Assembly (NCBI GenBank): GCA_903828035.1
Contig: CAIKKV010000619.1
Span: 1 to 16,427, forward strand
DNA length: 16,427 nt
DNA from: an uncultured bacterium
GTDB lineage: Bacteria; Verrucomicrobiota; Kiritimatiellia; CAIKKV01
Direction of reading: 5' to 3'
Below the pieces are notes generated by a model, which was not told where the DNA came from, did not search any database, and saw nothing but the letters and a program-made list of their open reading frames with translations. Below, one piece after another: positions 1 through 6,713 of the stretch. Each line of letters starts with the position of its first letter. Positions within the stretch are counted from its first letter, which is position 1. Both the position numbers and the translations under genes were made by a program.

Positions 1-2082
1 GGCCTCCTCGATGGACGCCGCCATGCCGGACTCCGGCATCGGGACGCCGAGCCGCTCCATCTTTTTGCGGAACAGGTCGCGGTCCTCGGCGATGTTGATC
101 GCCTCGATGCTTGTCCCTAAAATCTTTACTCCCGCCCGCTCCAGGTCGGCCGCGATGTTCAGCGGCGTCTGCCCGCCGAACTGCACGATCACGCCCTCGG
201 GCTTCTCCTTCTCGTAAATCGCGATCACATCCTCGAGCGTCAGCGGCTCGAAATAGAGCTTGTCGGAGGTGTCGTAATCCGTCGACACGGTCTCGGGATT
301 GCAGTTGACCATGATCGTCTCGTACCCGAGATCGCGCAGGGCGAAGGCGGCGTGCACGCAGCAATAGTCAAACTCGATGCCCTGGCCGATCCGGTTGGGG
401 CCGCCGCCCAGGATCATCACCTTCTTGGGGTTTTGGGAGGCGGTCGTTTCGTCCGGCTTGATATAGCTCGAATAGTAGTACGCGGCGTTTTCGACGCCGC
501 TCACCCGAACGGCGTGCCAGCCTTCCACGCACCCCAGCGCCTTGCGCTTCTCGCGGAGGGCCGCCTCCGGGACGCCCAGGATCTGGGCCAGGTACCGGTC
601 GGCAAACCCGTCCTTCTTGGCCTGCACCAGCAAGGCGTCCGGGGGAAGCCCGCCCTTGAAGGCCAGCATCCGCTCTTCCAGCTCGACCAGCTCCCTCATC
701 TGCGTCAGGAAATACGCCTTGATGGCGGTCAGCTTGAACAGCTCGTCCACGGGCGCGCCCTTGCGCAGCGCTTCGTACAGGATGAACTGGCGCTCGCTGG
801 TCGGATCCCGCAGCAGTTCCATCAGCTCGGGCAGCGACTTGCGATTGAAGTCCTTGGCAAAGCCCAGCCCGTGGCGGCCGTTTTCGAGCGACCGGATCGC
901 CTTCTGGAACGCCTCCTTGTAGGTCTTGCCGATGCTCATCACCTCGCCCACGGCCTTCATCTGCGTGCCGAGCTTGTCCTGCACGCCTTTGAACTTCTCA
1001 AACGCCCAGCGGGAGAACTTGATCACCACATACTCGCCGGAGGGCGAATACTTCTCCAGCGTTCCCAAGCGCCAATAGGGAATCTCGTCCATCGTCAGCC
1101 CGCTGGCCAGCTTGGCCGAAATCAACGCGATGGGAAACCCGGTCGCCTTGGAGGCCAGGGCCGACGACCGCGAGGTGCGGGGGTTGATCTCGATGATCAC
1201 GATGCGGCCGGTCTTCGGGTCGTGCGCGAACTGGACGTTCGTTCCGCCGATGACGCCGATCGACTCCACGATCCGGAACGCCTGCTCCTTCAGCCGGTCC
1301 TGCACGGACTGGGCAATGGTCAGCATGGGGGCCGCGCAGAAGGAATCGCCGGTATGCACGCCCATCGCATCGATGTTCTCGATGAAGCAGACCACGATCA
1401 TCTGGTTCTTGGCGTCGCGGACGACCTCCACCTCGAGCTCCTCCCAGCCGAGCACCGATTCCTCGACCAGCACCTGGCCGATCATCGAGGCGGCCAGGCC
1501 GCGGCTGCAGACGGTGCGCAGCTCTTCGACGTTGTACACGAGCCCGCCGCCCGTGCCGCCCATCGTGTAGGCGGGCCGGATCACCACGGGATACCCGAGC
1601 GTGGCGGCCACCTTTTCGGCCTCCTCCACCGTATAGGCCAGATCGCTCTTCGGCATCTCGATGCCGAGGCCCTTCATCGTTTCCTTGAAAATCAGCCGGT
1701 CCTCGCCGCGTTCAATCGCGTCCAGGTTGACGCCGATGACCTTGATCCCGTACTTATCCAGCACGCCGGCCTTCGCCAACTCCGACGACAGGTTCAGCCC
1801 CATCTGGCCGCCCAGGTTGGGCAGCAGGGCGTCGGGCCGCTCCTTCTCGATGATCTGGGTAATCCGTTCAACGTTGAGCGGCTCGATGTAGGTGGCGTCC
1901 GCCATGCCGGGATCGGTCATGATTGTAGCCGGGTTGGAGTTGACCAGCACAATCTGATAACCCTGCCCCCGCAGCGCCTTGCAGGCCTGAGTGCCGGAAT
2001 AGTCGAACTCACAAGCCTGTCCGATGATAATGGGCCCAGAGCCGATGATCAGCACTTTTTTGATGTCGTCGCGTCGCGCCAT
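1..2082 (-). CDS. carB: Carbamoyl-phosphate synthase large subunit, N-terminal 694 residues (cut by window edge)
   Basis: Makes carbamoyl phosphate from bicarbonate, two ATP and ammonia passed from the CarA glutaminase subunit, feeding pyrimidine and arginine synthesis in the cytoplasm. The protein starts MARRDDIKKVLIIGSGP and has the family's opening GSGPIIIGQACEFDYSG. It goes on with NSNPATIMTD, the first ATP-grasp domain (PAYTMGGTGGG, then INPRTSRSSALASKATGFP), the helical oligomerisation region, and the start of the second synthetase half (ILGGGPNRIGQGIEFDY, NCNPETVSTDYD). It runs off the left edge at the beginning of the second ATP-grasp domain; full-length homologues have about 1,070 residues, so roughly a third is missing. 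The ATG at 2082 has AGGAG on the minus strand (2092-2096) nine bases upstream. The gene lies downstream of panB in the same direction but across a 196-base gap with its own candidate promoter. No carA is in view. Confidence 0.97.
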   Translation of the reverse strand, partial: MARRDDIKKVLIIGSGPIIIGQACEFDYSGTQACKALRGQGYQIVLVNSNPATIMTDPGMADATYIEPLNVERITQIIEKERPDALLPNLGGQMGLNLSSELAKAGVLDKYGIKVIGVNLDAIERGEDRLIFKETMKGLGIEMPKSDLAYTVEEAEKVAATLGYPVVIRPAYTMGGTGGGLVYNVEELRTVCSRGLAASMIGQVLVEESVLGWEELEVEVVRDAKNQMIVVCFIENIDAMGVHTGDSFCAAPMLTIAQSVQDRLKEQAFRIVESIGVIGGTNVQFAHDPKTGRIVIIEINPRTSRSSALASKATGFPIALISAKLASGLTMDEIPYWRLGTLEKYSPSGEYVVIKFSRWAFEKFKGVQDKLGTQMKAVGEVMSIGKTYKEAFQKAIRSLENGRHGLGFAKDFNRKSLPELMELLRDPTSERQFILYEALRKGAPVDELFKLTAIKAYFLTQMRELVELEERMLAFKGGLPPDALLVQAKKDGFADRYLAQILGVPEAALREKRKALGCVEGWHAVRVSGVENAAYYYSSYIKPDETTASQNPKKVMILGGGPNRIGQGIEFDYCCVHAAFALRDLGYETIMVNCNPETVSTDYDTSDKLYFEPLTLEDVIAIYEKEKPEGVIVQFGGQTPLNIAADLERAGVKILGTSIEAINIAEDRDLFRKKMERLGVPMPESGMAASIEEA

Positions 2083-2124
2083 GACAGGATACTCCTATGT
2101 TTGACCCCTAGCCGTTTAACAGCT

Positions 2125-2153
2125 CTTATACCGAATGACGTTTTTCAAAGCAA
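2125..2153 (-). promoter_or_regulatory. Candidate sigma-70-type promoter of carB
   Basis: On the minus strand, TTGCTT (2148-2153) lies 17 bases from TATAAG (2125-2130), which matches the -10 consensus at five of six positions. It sits in a strikingly AT-rich patch (about 2120-2200) of an otherwise GC-rich window. Predicted transcription start is near 2118, giving a leader of about 36 bases to the carB ATG. I see no attenuator or PyrR-like leader structure. The -35 is weak (three of six). Confidence 0.45.
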
Positions 2154-2206
2154 AATAAAACCTACAAAAATGGCATTTACTACAAATTCGTATGGGTGAT
2201 GAGCGG

Positions 2207-2253
2207 AAAAACGCGCCTCGTCGTCAGCCAGTGAGAGTCGGGCCGTGGGCGCG
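2207..2253 (-). terminator. Weak candidate terminator after panB
   Basis: On the minus strand, CGCGCC (2248-2253) can pair with GGCGCG (2212-2217), followed at once by five T (2207-2211). The six-pair GC stem and T-run are as expected for intrinsic termination of the lysA-panB operon. The roughly 30-base loop is long, so this is a low-confidence call. The rest of the 2083-2278 gap holds only the carB promoter patch. Confidence 0.22.
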
Positions 2254-2278
2254 CGAAGCCGCCTGCCGTTGAAGAGCT

Positions 2279-3088
2279 TCAGGAATAACTTTGCGATTCG
2301 TCCGGGAAGCGGCCCGCTCCCACGTCCTCGCGATACGCCGCCACCGCGCCGCGCATGGCGTCGCCCAGCTCCGCATACCGCTTGACGAATTTGGGCGTCT
2401 GCGCCGGCGGGGTCAGGCCGAACAAATCGTGGCAGACCAGGACCTGGCCATCGCATCCCGGCCCCGCGCCGATGCCGATGGTCGGCACGTTCACGGCCGC
2501 CGTGATTTCGGCGCCCAGCTCGCGCGGCACGCACTCCACCACGATCGCGAACACGCCCGCCTTCGCCAGGGCCTGGGCATCGGCCAGCAGCCGGTCCGCC
2601 TCGCCAGGCCGGCGGCCCTGGACCTTGTAGCCGCCCATCTCGCGAATGCTCTGCGGGGTCAGCCCGATGTGCCCCAGCACCGGAATGCCGTTGTCCACCA
2701 GCGCGGAAACCGTCCCGGCCCGCATCGCCCCGCCTTCCAGCTTGACCGCCCCCACGCCGCCTTCCTTCAGGAAGCGGCCGGCGTTCTCCAGGGCCTGCTC
2801 GCGGGAAACCTGGTAGGACATGAACGGCATGTCCCCCACCACCAGGGCCGACCTGACCGCGCGCGAAACGGCCGCGCCATGGTGCAGCATCTGCTCCAGG
2901 GTGACCGGCAGCGTGGTCTCATACCCCAGCACGGCCATGCCGAGTGAGTCCCCCACCAGGATCATGGGAACGCCCGCCTCATCCATCAGCCGGGCGGTGA
3001 AAAAATCATAGGCGGTCAAGCAGGCGATCTTCTCGCGGCCCTTGAGGGCCTTGATCTTTGCCGCGCTCCACGTTATTGCATCAGCCAT
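2279..3088 (-). CDS. panB: 3-methyl-2-oxobutanoate hydroxymethyltransferase (ketopantoate hydroxymethyltransferase)
   Basis: Transfers a hydroxymethyl group from 5,10-methylene-tetrahydrofolate to alpha-ketoisovalerate, giving ketopantoate, the first committed step to pantothenate and coenzyme A. The 269 residues match the usual family length. The TIM-barrel landmarks are all present: LTAYD near residue 24, the metal-binding VGDS (Asp47, Ser48), GDMPF (Asp86), KLEGG (Glu118), GHIGLTPQ (139-146), the catalytic VVECVP (Glu185) and IGIGAGP (204-210). The ATG at 3088 has AGGTGGG close upstream. The gene is last in a tight minus-strand run, 15 bases after folK. Its one-carbon donor is a folate, which makes the link to folK functional as well as positional. 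No panC or panD is in the window. Confidence 0.96.
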   Translation of the reverse strand: MADAITWSAAKIKALKGREKIACLTAYDFFTARLMDEAGVPMILVGDSLGMAVLGYETTLPVTLEQMLHHGAAVSRAVRSALVVGDMPFMSYQVSREQALENAGRFLKEGGVGAVKLEGGAMRAGTVSALVDNGIPVLGHIGLTPQSIREMGGYKVQGRRPGEADRLLADAQALAKAGVFAIVVECVPRELGAEITAAVNVPTIGIGAGPGCDGQVLVCHDLFGLTPPAQTPKFVKRYAELGDAMRGAVAAYREDVGAGRFPDESQSYS

Positions 3089-3103
3089 AGCCCACCTGTC
3101 GTT

Positions 3104-3601
3104 TTACCAGGACTCCGGAATCACCCGCACGCCGCCGGGCGGCAGCGCCGCCAGAACCTCCCGCACGCGGAGCGGGCTGCCCGGCAAAACCAGCTCCGGC
3201 CTCAGCTCGGCCAGCGGCTCCGCCACGAACCGCCGCTCCCGCCAGCGCGGATGCGGCACCGTGAGCCGGGGCTCGTCGACCACCTCGGCGCCCGCGTATA
3301 CGATATCCACGTCCAGCGGCCGGGGGCCGTTGCGCACGCCGCGCTCGCGGCCCGCGGCGGCTTCCAGCTCCTTGGTCGCCGCCCAGAGCTCGTGAGCCGT
3401 GCCCGGCCACTCCACCACGATCACCGCGTTCACAAACAGCAGCTCCCGGAAAGCCTCGGGAACATCCACCGGCTCGGTCTCGTAAAAACGCGATTTCCCC
3501 AGCACCCGGACGCCCGGCCGCGCCGCCAGCCGGCGCGCCGCGCCGCGCAGATGGGCAACCCGGTCGCCCTGATTCGAGCCCAGACTTAAGCCTGCTTCCA
3601 T
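3104..3601 (-). CDS. folK: 2-amino-4-hydroxy-6-hydroxymethyldihydropteridine pyrophosphokinase (HPPK)
   Basis: Transfers pyrophosphate from ATP to 6-hydroxymethyl-7,8-dihydropterin, the step before dihydropteroate synthase in folate synthesis; soluble and monomeric in known cases. The 165-residue product is typical in size. Visible motifs are LGSNQGDR at residues 7-14, FYETEPV (39-45), NAVIVVEW (58-65), the signature RNGPRPLDVDI (90-100) with the two magnesium-binding aspartates (Asp97, Asp99), and PHPRWRERRFVAEPL (116-130). I chose the ATG at 3601 because GSNQGD sits close to the N terminus in this family and GAGGGGG lies just upstream; the frame stays open further upstream inside dapB. It starts 8 bases after dapB ends and stops 15 bases before panB, so it is almost certainly co-transcribed with both. 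Confidence 0.93.
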   Translation of the reverse strand: MEAGLSLGSNQGDRVAHLRGAARRLAARPGVRVLGKSRFYETEPVDVPEAFRELLFVNAVIVVEWPGTAHELWAATKELEAAAGRERGVRNGPRPLDVDIVYAGAEVVDEPRLTVPHPRWRERRFVAEPLAELRPELVLPGSPLRVREVLAALPPGGVRVIPESW

Positions 3602-3609
3602 GGCCCCCT

Positions 3610-4413
3610 CTACTTGAGGCCCAGCACGTCCTGCATGTCGTAAAGTCCGGCCGGGCGGCCCGCCACCCACCGCGCCGCCAGCAGCGCGCCGCGCGCAAAG
3701 CCATCCCGCCCCGACGCCTTGTGCGCCAGTTCAACCCGGTCTCCGTCGGCCGCAAAAATTACGGTGTGATCGCCCACCACGTCGCCGCCGCGCAGCGCGT
3801 GCATCCCGATCTCGCCCCGGGGCCGCTCGCCCACCATCCCGTGGCGGCCGTGGACCATGACGGATTCGAGATCCTGCTCGCGTCCGGCGGCGGCCGCCTT
3901 CGCCAGGCCCAGCGCGGTTCCGCTCGGCGAATCCTTCTTGAAATGGTGATGCATTTCGACCACTTCGATATCGTAGTCGAGCCCCAGCGTCGCCGAGGCC
4001 TTCCGGACCAGGGAAAAGAGAAGATTGACGCCGAGGCTGTAGTTGGGCGCCCAGACGATGGGCACGCGCTTCGCCGCCTGCCGAACCCGCTCCGACTCCG
4101 CCGCATCCAGCCCGGTTGTCCCGATGACGATCGGCTTCCCCAGCGCGGCGCACAGCTCGGCGTTCTCGGGGACGGCGGCATGAAAGGTGAAATCGATCGC
4201 CACCGCCGCCGCGGCAATGGCCGCGCGGGGATCGTCGCCGATCCGCACGCCCGTCTCGCCGGCCCCGCCCGGCAGGCCGGCATCGCGGCCCACCCATGGC
4301 GTGCCCGCCTTCTCCACGGCGGAAGCCAGCCCGACACCCTCGATCACGAGGCTGTTGCGCACCAACGCCTGGCCCATGCGGCCGGCGGCTCCGAGAATTG
4401 CCACCTTGATCAT
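3610..4413 (-). CDS. dapB: 4-hydroxy-tetrahydrodipicolinate reductase
   Basis: Reduces 4-hydroxy-tetrahydrodipicolinate with NAD(P)H to tetrahydrodipicolinate, the second step of the diaminopimelate/lysine branch and so needed for both lysine and peptidoglycan. The 267 residues match the family. The Rossmann motif GAAGRMGQ is at 8-15, the DFTF strand at 74-77, GTTG at 98-101 and APNYSLGVN at 122-130. The substrate site EMHHHFKKDSPSGTA (153-167) carries the catalytic His pair and Lys160. The C terminus has the usual ELAHKASGRDGFARGAL. The ATG at 4413 is preceded by GAGGAGAG. It is 14 bases downstream of dapA, the enzyme supplying its substrate. Confidence 0.97.
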   Translation of the reverse strand: MIKVAILGAAGRMGQALVRNSLVIEGVGLASAVEKAGTPWVGRDAGLPGGAGETGVRIGDDPRAAIAAAAVAIDFTFHAAVPENAELCAALGKPIVIGTTGLDAAESERVRQAAKRVPIVWAPNYSLGVNLLFSLVRKASATLGLDYDIEVVEMHHHFKKDSPSGTALGLAKAAAAGREQDLESVMVHGRHGMVGERPRGEIGMHALRGGDVVGDHTVIFAADGDRVELAHKASGRDGFARGALLAARWVAGRPAGLYDMQDVLGLK

Positions 4414-4427
4414 GCCCTCTCCTCGTT

Positions 4428-5300
4428 CTAGGCTTTCACCAGGCCAAGCGCCACCAGCGTCGCCCGCAACTTGGCCCGCGGCGCGGGCGCCATCTCGCAG
4501 AGCGGCAGGCGGTACGCTTCCTCAATCAGCCCGGCCATGGCCATCGCGGCCTTGACCGGAATGGGATTGGTATCCAGGAACAGGTCGGTGAACAGGGCGA
4601 AAAGCTTCTCGTGCAGCGCGCGGGCGCGCAGCCACTCGTTCTGCCGGGCGGCGCGAACCAGCTCGACCACCAGCGCCGGCGCGATGTTCGAGGCCACGCT
4701 GATCACGCCCTCGGCGCCGCACACCATCATGGGGAGCGTGAGGCCGTCGTCGCCCGACACGATCGTGATCGTGCAGGCCGCGCGGATCCGGCTCACGCGC
4801 TCCACGCTGCCGCCCGCCTCCTTGACCGCCACGATGTGCGGATGCTTCGACAGCTCGGCCACGGTGGCCACGTCGATTTCACGCGCGCTGCGGCCGGGCA
4901 CGTTGTACAGCACGACCGGAAGGCCCAGATCGGCCACGGCTGAAAAATGCCGGACCAGCCCGGCCTGGCTCGGCTTGTTGTAATAGGGGGTCACCTGGAG
5001 CGTGCCGTCGGCGCCGATGTCCTTGGCGAAACGGGTCAGCTCCACCGCTTCCGCGGTGGCGTTGGCGCCCGTTCCGGCGATCACCTTGATCCGCCCGCGG
5101 GCGGCCTTGACGACCGTTTCGATGACCTTCTTGTGCTCGTCGTAATCCAGGGTGGGCGACTCGCCGGTGGTTCCCACGGGCACCAGCCCGTCCACGCCGG
5201 CCGCGATCTGCATCTCCGTCAGCATCTGAAGCTTGCCGTAATCGACCGCTCCGGAAGCGTTGAACGGCGTCACCAGCGCGGTATAGGTTCCCTCAAACAT
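4428..5300 (-). CDS. dapA: 4-hydroxy-tetrahydrodipicolinate synthase
   Basis: Condenses pyruvate with aspartate semialdehyde, the entry step of the diaminopimelate/lysine branch. The 290-residue class I aldolase barrel is of normal size. It shows VTPF (10-13), VGTTGES (42-48) with the catalytic Thr pair, TPYYNKP (104-110), LYNVPGRS (131-138) with catalytic Tyr132 and Arg137, and the Schiff-base lysine Lys160 in VAVKEA. I chose the ATG at 5300 because AGGAGA (5309-5314, minus strand) lies eight bases upstream and MFEGTYTALVTPF is a standard N terminus; an in-frame extension upstream overlaps the end of lysA and is unlikely. It starts 19 bases after lysA and is followed by dapB, so substrate channelling order and gene order agree. 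Confidence 0.97.
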   Translation of the reverse strand: MFEGTYTALVTPFNASGAVDYGKLQMLTEMQIAAGVDGLVPVGTTGESPTLDYDEHKKVIETVVKAARGRIKVIAGTGANATAEAVELTRFAKDIGADGTLQVTPYYNKPSQAGLVRHFSAVADLGLPVVLYNVPGRSAREIDVATVAELSKHPHIVAVKEAGGSVERVSRIRAACTITIVSGDDGLTLPMMVCGAEGVISVASNIAPALVVELVRAARQNEWLRARALHEKLFALFTDLFLDTNPIPVKAAMAMAGLIEEAYRLPLCEMAPAPRAKLRATLVALGLVKA

Positions 5301-5319
5301 GATCCGGTTCTCCTGACTG

Positions 5320-6567
5320 TTAGGCGAAAGGCCGCTCGCCGCGGACAAGATCGGGCCACGTCTCCCGCTCGCGCACCAGCGCGTGCCGGGCGCCTTCGAC
5401 CATCACTTCGGCCACGCGCGGGCGGCTGTTGTAAGACGACGACATGCTGAACCCGTAGGCGCCCGCGCTCATGACCGCCAGCAGGTCGCCCGCCTGGGCG
5501 GCCGGCAGGTCGCGGTCGGCGGCGAGGAAATCGCCCGACTCGCAGATCGGCCCGACCAGGTCGCCGAACAGCTTGCCGTCGGACTGCCTGACCGGCTGGA
5601 TCTCGTGGTGCGCCTGGTACAGGGCCGGGCGGATCAGGTCGTTCATGCCTGCATCGATGACCACGAACTTCTTGAAATAGCTTTCCTTGACCGCCACCAC
5701 GCGGGTCACCAGGGCGCCCCCGTTTCCGACCAGGCAGCGGCCGGGCTCGAGGACGACCTGCAGGCCCAGCTTCTGGAGCCCGGGCACCAGGGCGGCCGCG
5801 TAGCTCTCCATGGCCAGCTCGTCCTGCTCGGGCTTGTACTGGATGCCGATCCCGCCGCCGATGTCCAGGTAGCGGAAGGAGGGGTACTGCGCCTTCAGCT
5901 CGGCGGCCAGGCCCGCCACCACGCCCAGCGCTTCGGCGAAGGGGGCGGCCGACAGGATCTGCGAGCCGATATGCATGTGCAGGCCCACGATCTCCAGGCT
6001 GGGCAGGCGGGCGGCGGCGGCATAGGCCTTGCGCACGCGCTCCAGGTCGAGCCCGAACTTGTTTTCCTTCTTGCCGGTGGAGATATAGGTGTGCGTCTTG
6101 GGGTCGACGCCCGGATTGACCCGGAACGCCACGCGGCCCTTGACGCCCAGCCGCTGGGCGGCTTCGGCGATCATGACCGCCTCGGGCTCCGACTCCACCG
6201 TGAAAAACAGGATCCCCTCGCGCAGGGCGTACTCCAGCTCGGGCATGCTTTTGCCCACGCCGGCGTAGACGACCTTGGAGGGATCGACGCCCGCCTGGCG
6301 GACCCGGTACAGCTCCCCTCCGGAGACGATGTCGAACCCCGAGCCCTGCTCGGCAAACGCGCGGAGGACCGCGCCGTTCGAGTTGGCCTTGACGGAATAG
6401 CAGATCAGGGGCTTGACCGCCTTCATGGCGTCGGCCAGGGCGCGATACTGGCCGGAAAAATGGCCGCGGCTGTAAATGTAAAGCGGGGTGCCATACCGCT
6501 CCGCCAACTCCCGGACCGGAACCCCTTCCACGTGGAGCTCGCCCGCCTGATAACCGAATGCTTTCAC
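5320..6567 (-). CDS. lysA: Diaminopimelate decarboxylase
   Basis: Decarboxylates meso-diaminopimelate to L-lysine using pyridoxal phosphate. The 415 residues match the family (fold-type III, alanine-racemase-like barrel plus C-terminal beta domain). The PLP lysine is Lys60 in YSVKAN; HMHIGSQ is at 197-203, the phosphate-binding DIGGGIG at 235-241, EPGRCLV at 274-280, the active-site CESGD at 342-346, and AYGFSMSSSYNSRPR at 370-384. The start is a GTG at 6567 with GAGG four bases upstream, giving the normal N terminus MKAFGYQAGELHVEG. The frame stays open further upstream through the promoter region, but the sequence there has no family resemblance. It is the first gene of the lysA-dapA-dapB-folK-panB run and diverges from the polyprenyl transferase gene. 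Confidence 0.96.
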   Translation of the reverse strand: MKAFGYQAGELHVEGVPVRELAERYGTPLYIYSRGHFSGQYRALADAMKAVKPLICYSVKANSNGAVLRAFAEQGSGFDIVSGGELYRVRQAGVDPSKVVYAGVGKSMPELEYALREGILFFTVESEPEAVMIAEAAQRLGVKGRVAFRVNPGVDPKTHTYISTGKKENKFGLDLERVRKAYAAAARLPSLEIVGLHMHIGSQILSAAPFAEALGVVAGLAAELKAQYPSFRYLDIGGGIGIQYKPEQDELAMESYAAALVPGLQKLGLQVVLEPGRCLVGNGGALVTRVVAVKESYFKKFVVIDAGMNDLIRPALYQAHHEIQPVRQSDGKLFGDLVGPICESGDFLAADRDLPAAQAGDLLAVMSAGAYGFSMSSSYNSRPRVAEVMVEGARHALVRERETWPDLVRGERPFA

Positions 6568-6623
6568 AACACCTCGCCTGCTCGTTTCCCTGATCCCGCG
6601 CGACTGGCCGAATCTGATCCCTA

Positions 6624-6653
6624 ACCTTAGCAAACCCTGAGCGGCAGTGTCAA
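6624..6653 (-). promoter_or_regulatory. Candidate promoter of the lysA-dapA-dapB-folK-panB operon
   Basis: On the minus strand there is a perfect -35 TTGACA (6648-6653), then 18 bases, then TAAGGT (6624-6629), a poor -10. Predicted transcription start is near 6617, leaving a leader of about 50 bases. It lies in the 146-base divergent region shared with the plus-strand polyprenyl transferase gene. I see no lysine riboswitch; the leader is too short for one. Confidence 0.42.
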
Positions 6654-6679
6654 AAGTTGATTCAGCCTTAACGAAGAGT

Positions 6680-6710
6680 TTGACGGCTTTGCCGGCGGAG
6701 CTCATACTAT
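6680..6710 (+). promoter_or_regulatory. Candidate promoter of the polyprenyl glycosylphosphotransferase gene
   Basis: TTGACG (6680-6685) is followed by TACTAT (6705-6710) after 19 bases, or CATACT (6703-6708) after 17. Either -10 ends only three to five bases before the proposed ATG at 6714, so transcription would begin at or just inside the start codon. It is therefore either a leaderless promoter or a chance match. Confidence 0.28.
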
Positions 6711-6713
6711 CCC

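Noticed and set aside
1..2082. carB as a truncated or broken gene
   Set aside because: The frame is intact to the window edge with all expected motifs; the shortness is due to the window boundary.
352..2199. Open frame of 615 codons on the plus strand opposite carB
   Set aside because: The opposing frame is an unmistakable carB. The plus-strand product is low in recognisable motifs and runs into the AT-rich carB promoter.
5383..6624. Open frame of 413 codons on the plus strand
   Set aside because: Opposite lysA, with His/Arg/Ala-rich composition and no motif.
6568..6713. Lysine riboswitch upstream of lysA
   Set aside because: The leader from the best promoter is only about 50 bases and shows none of the conserved helices.
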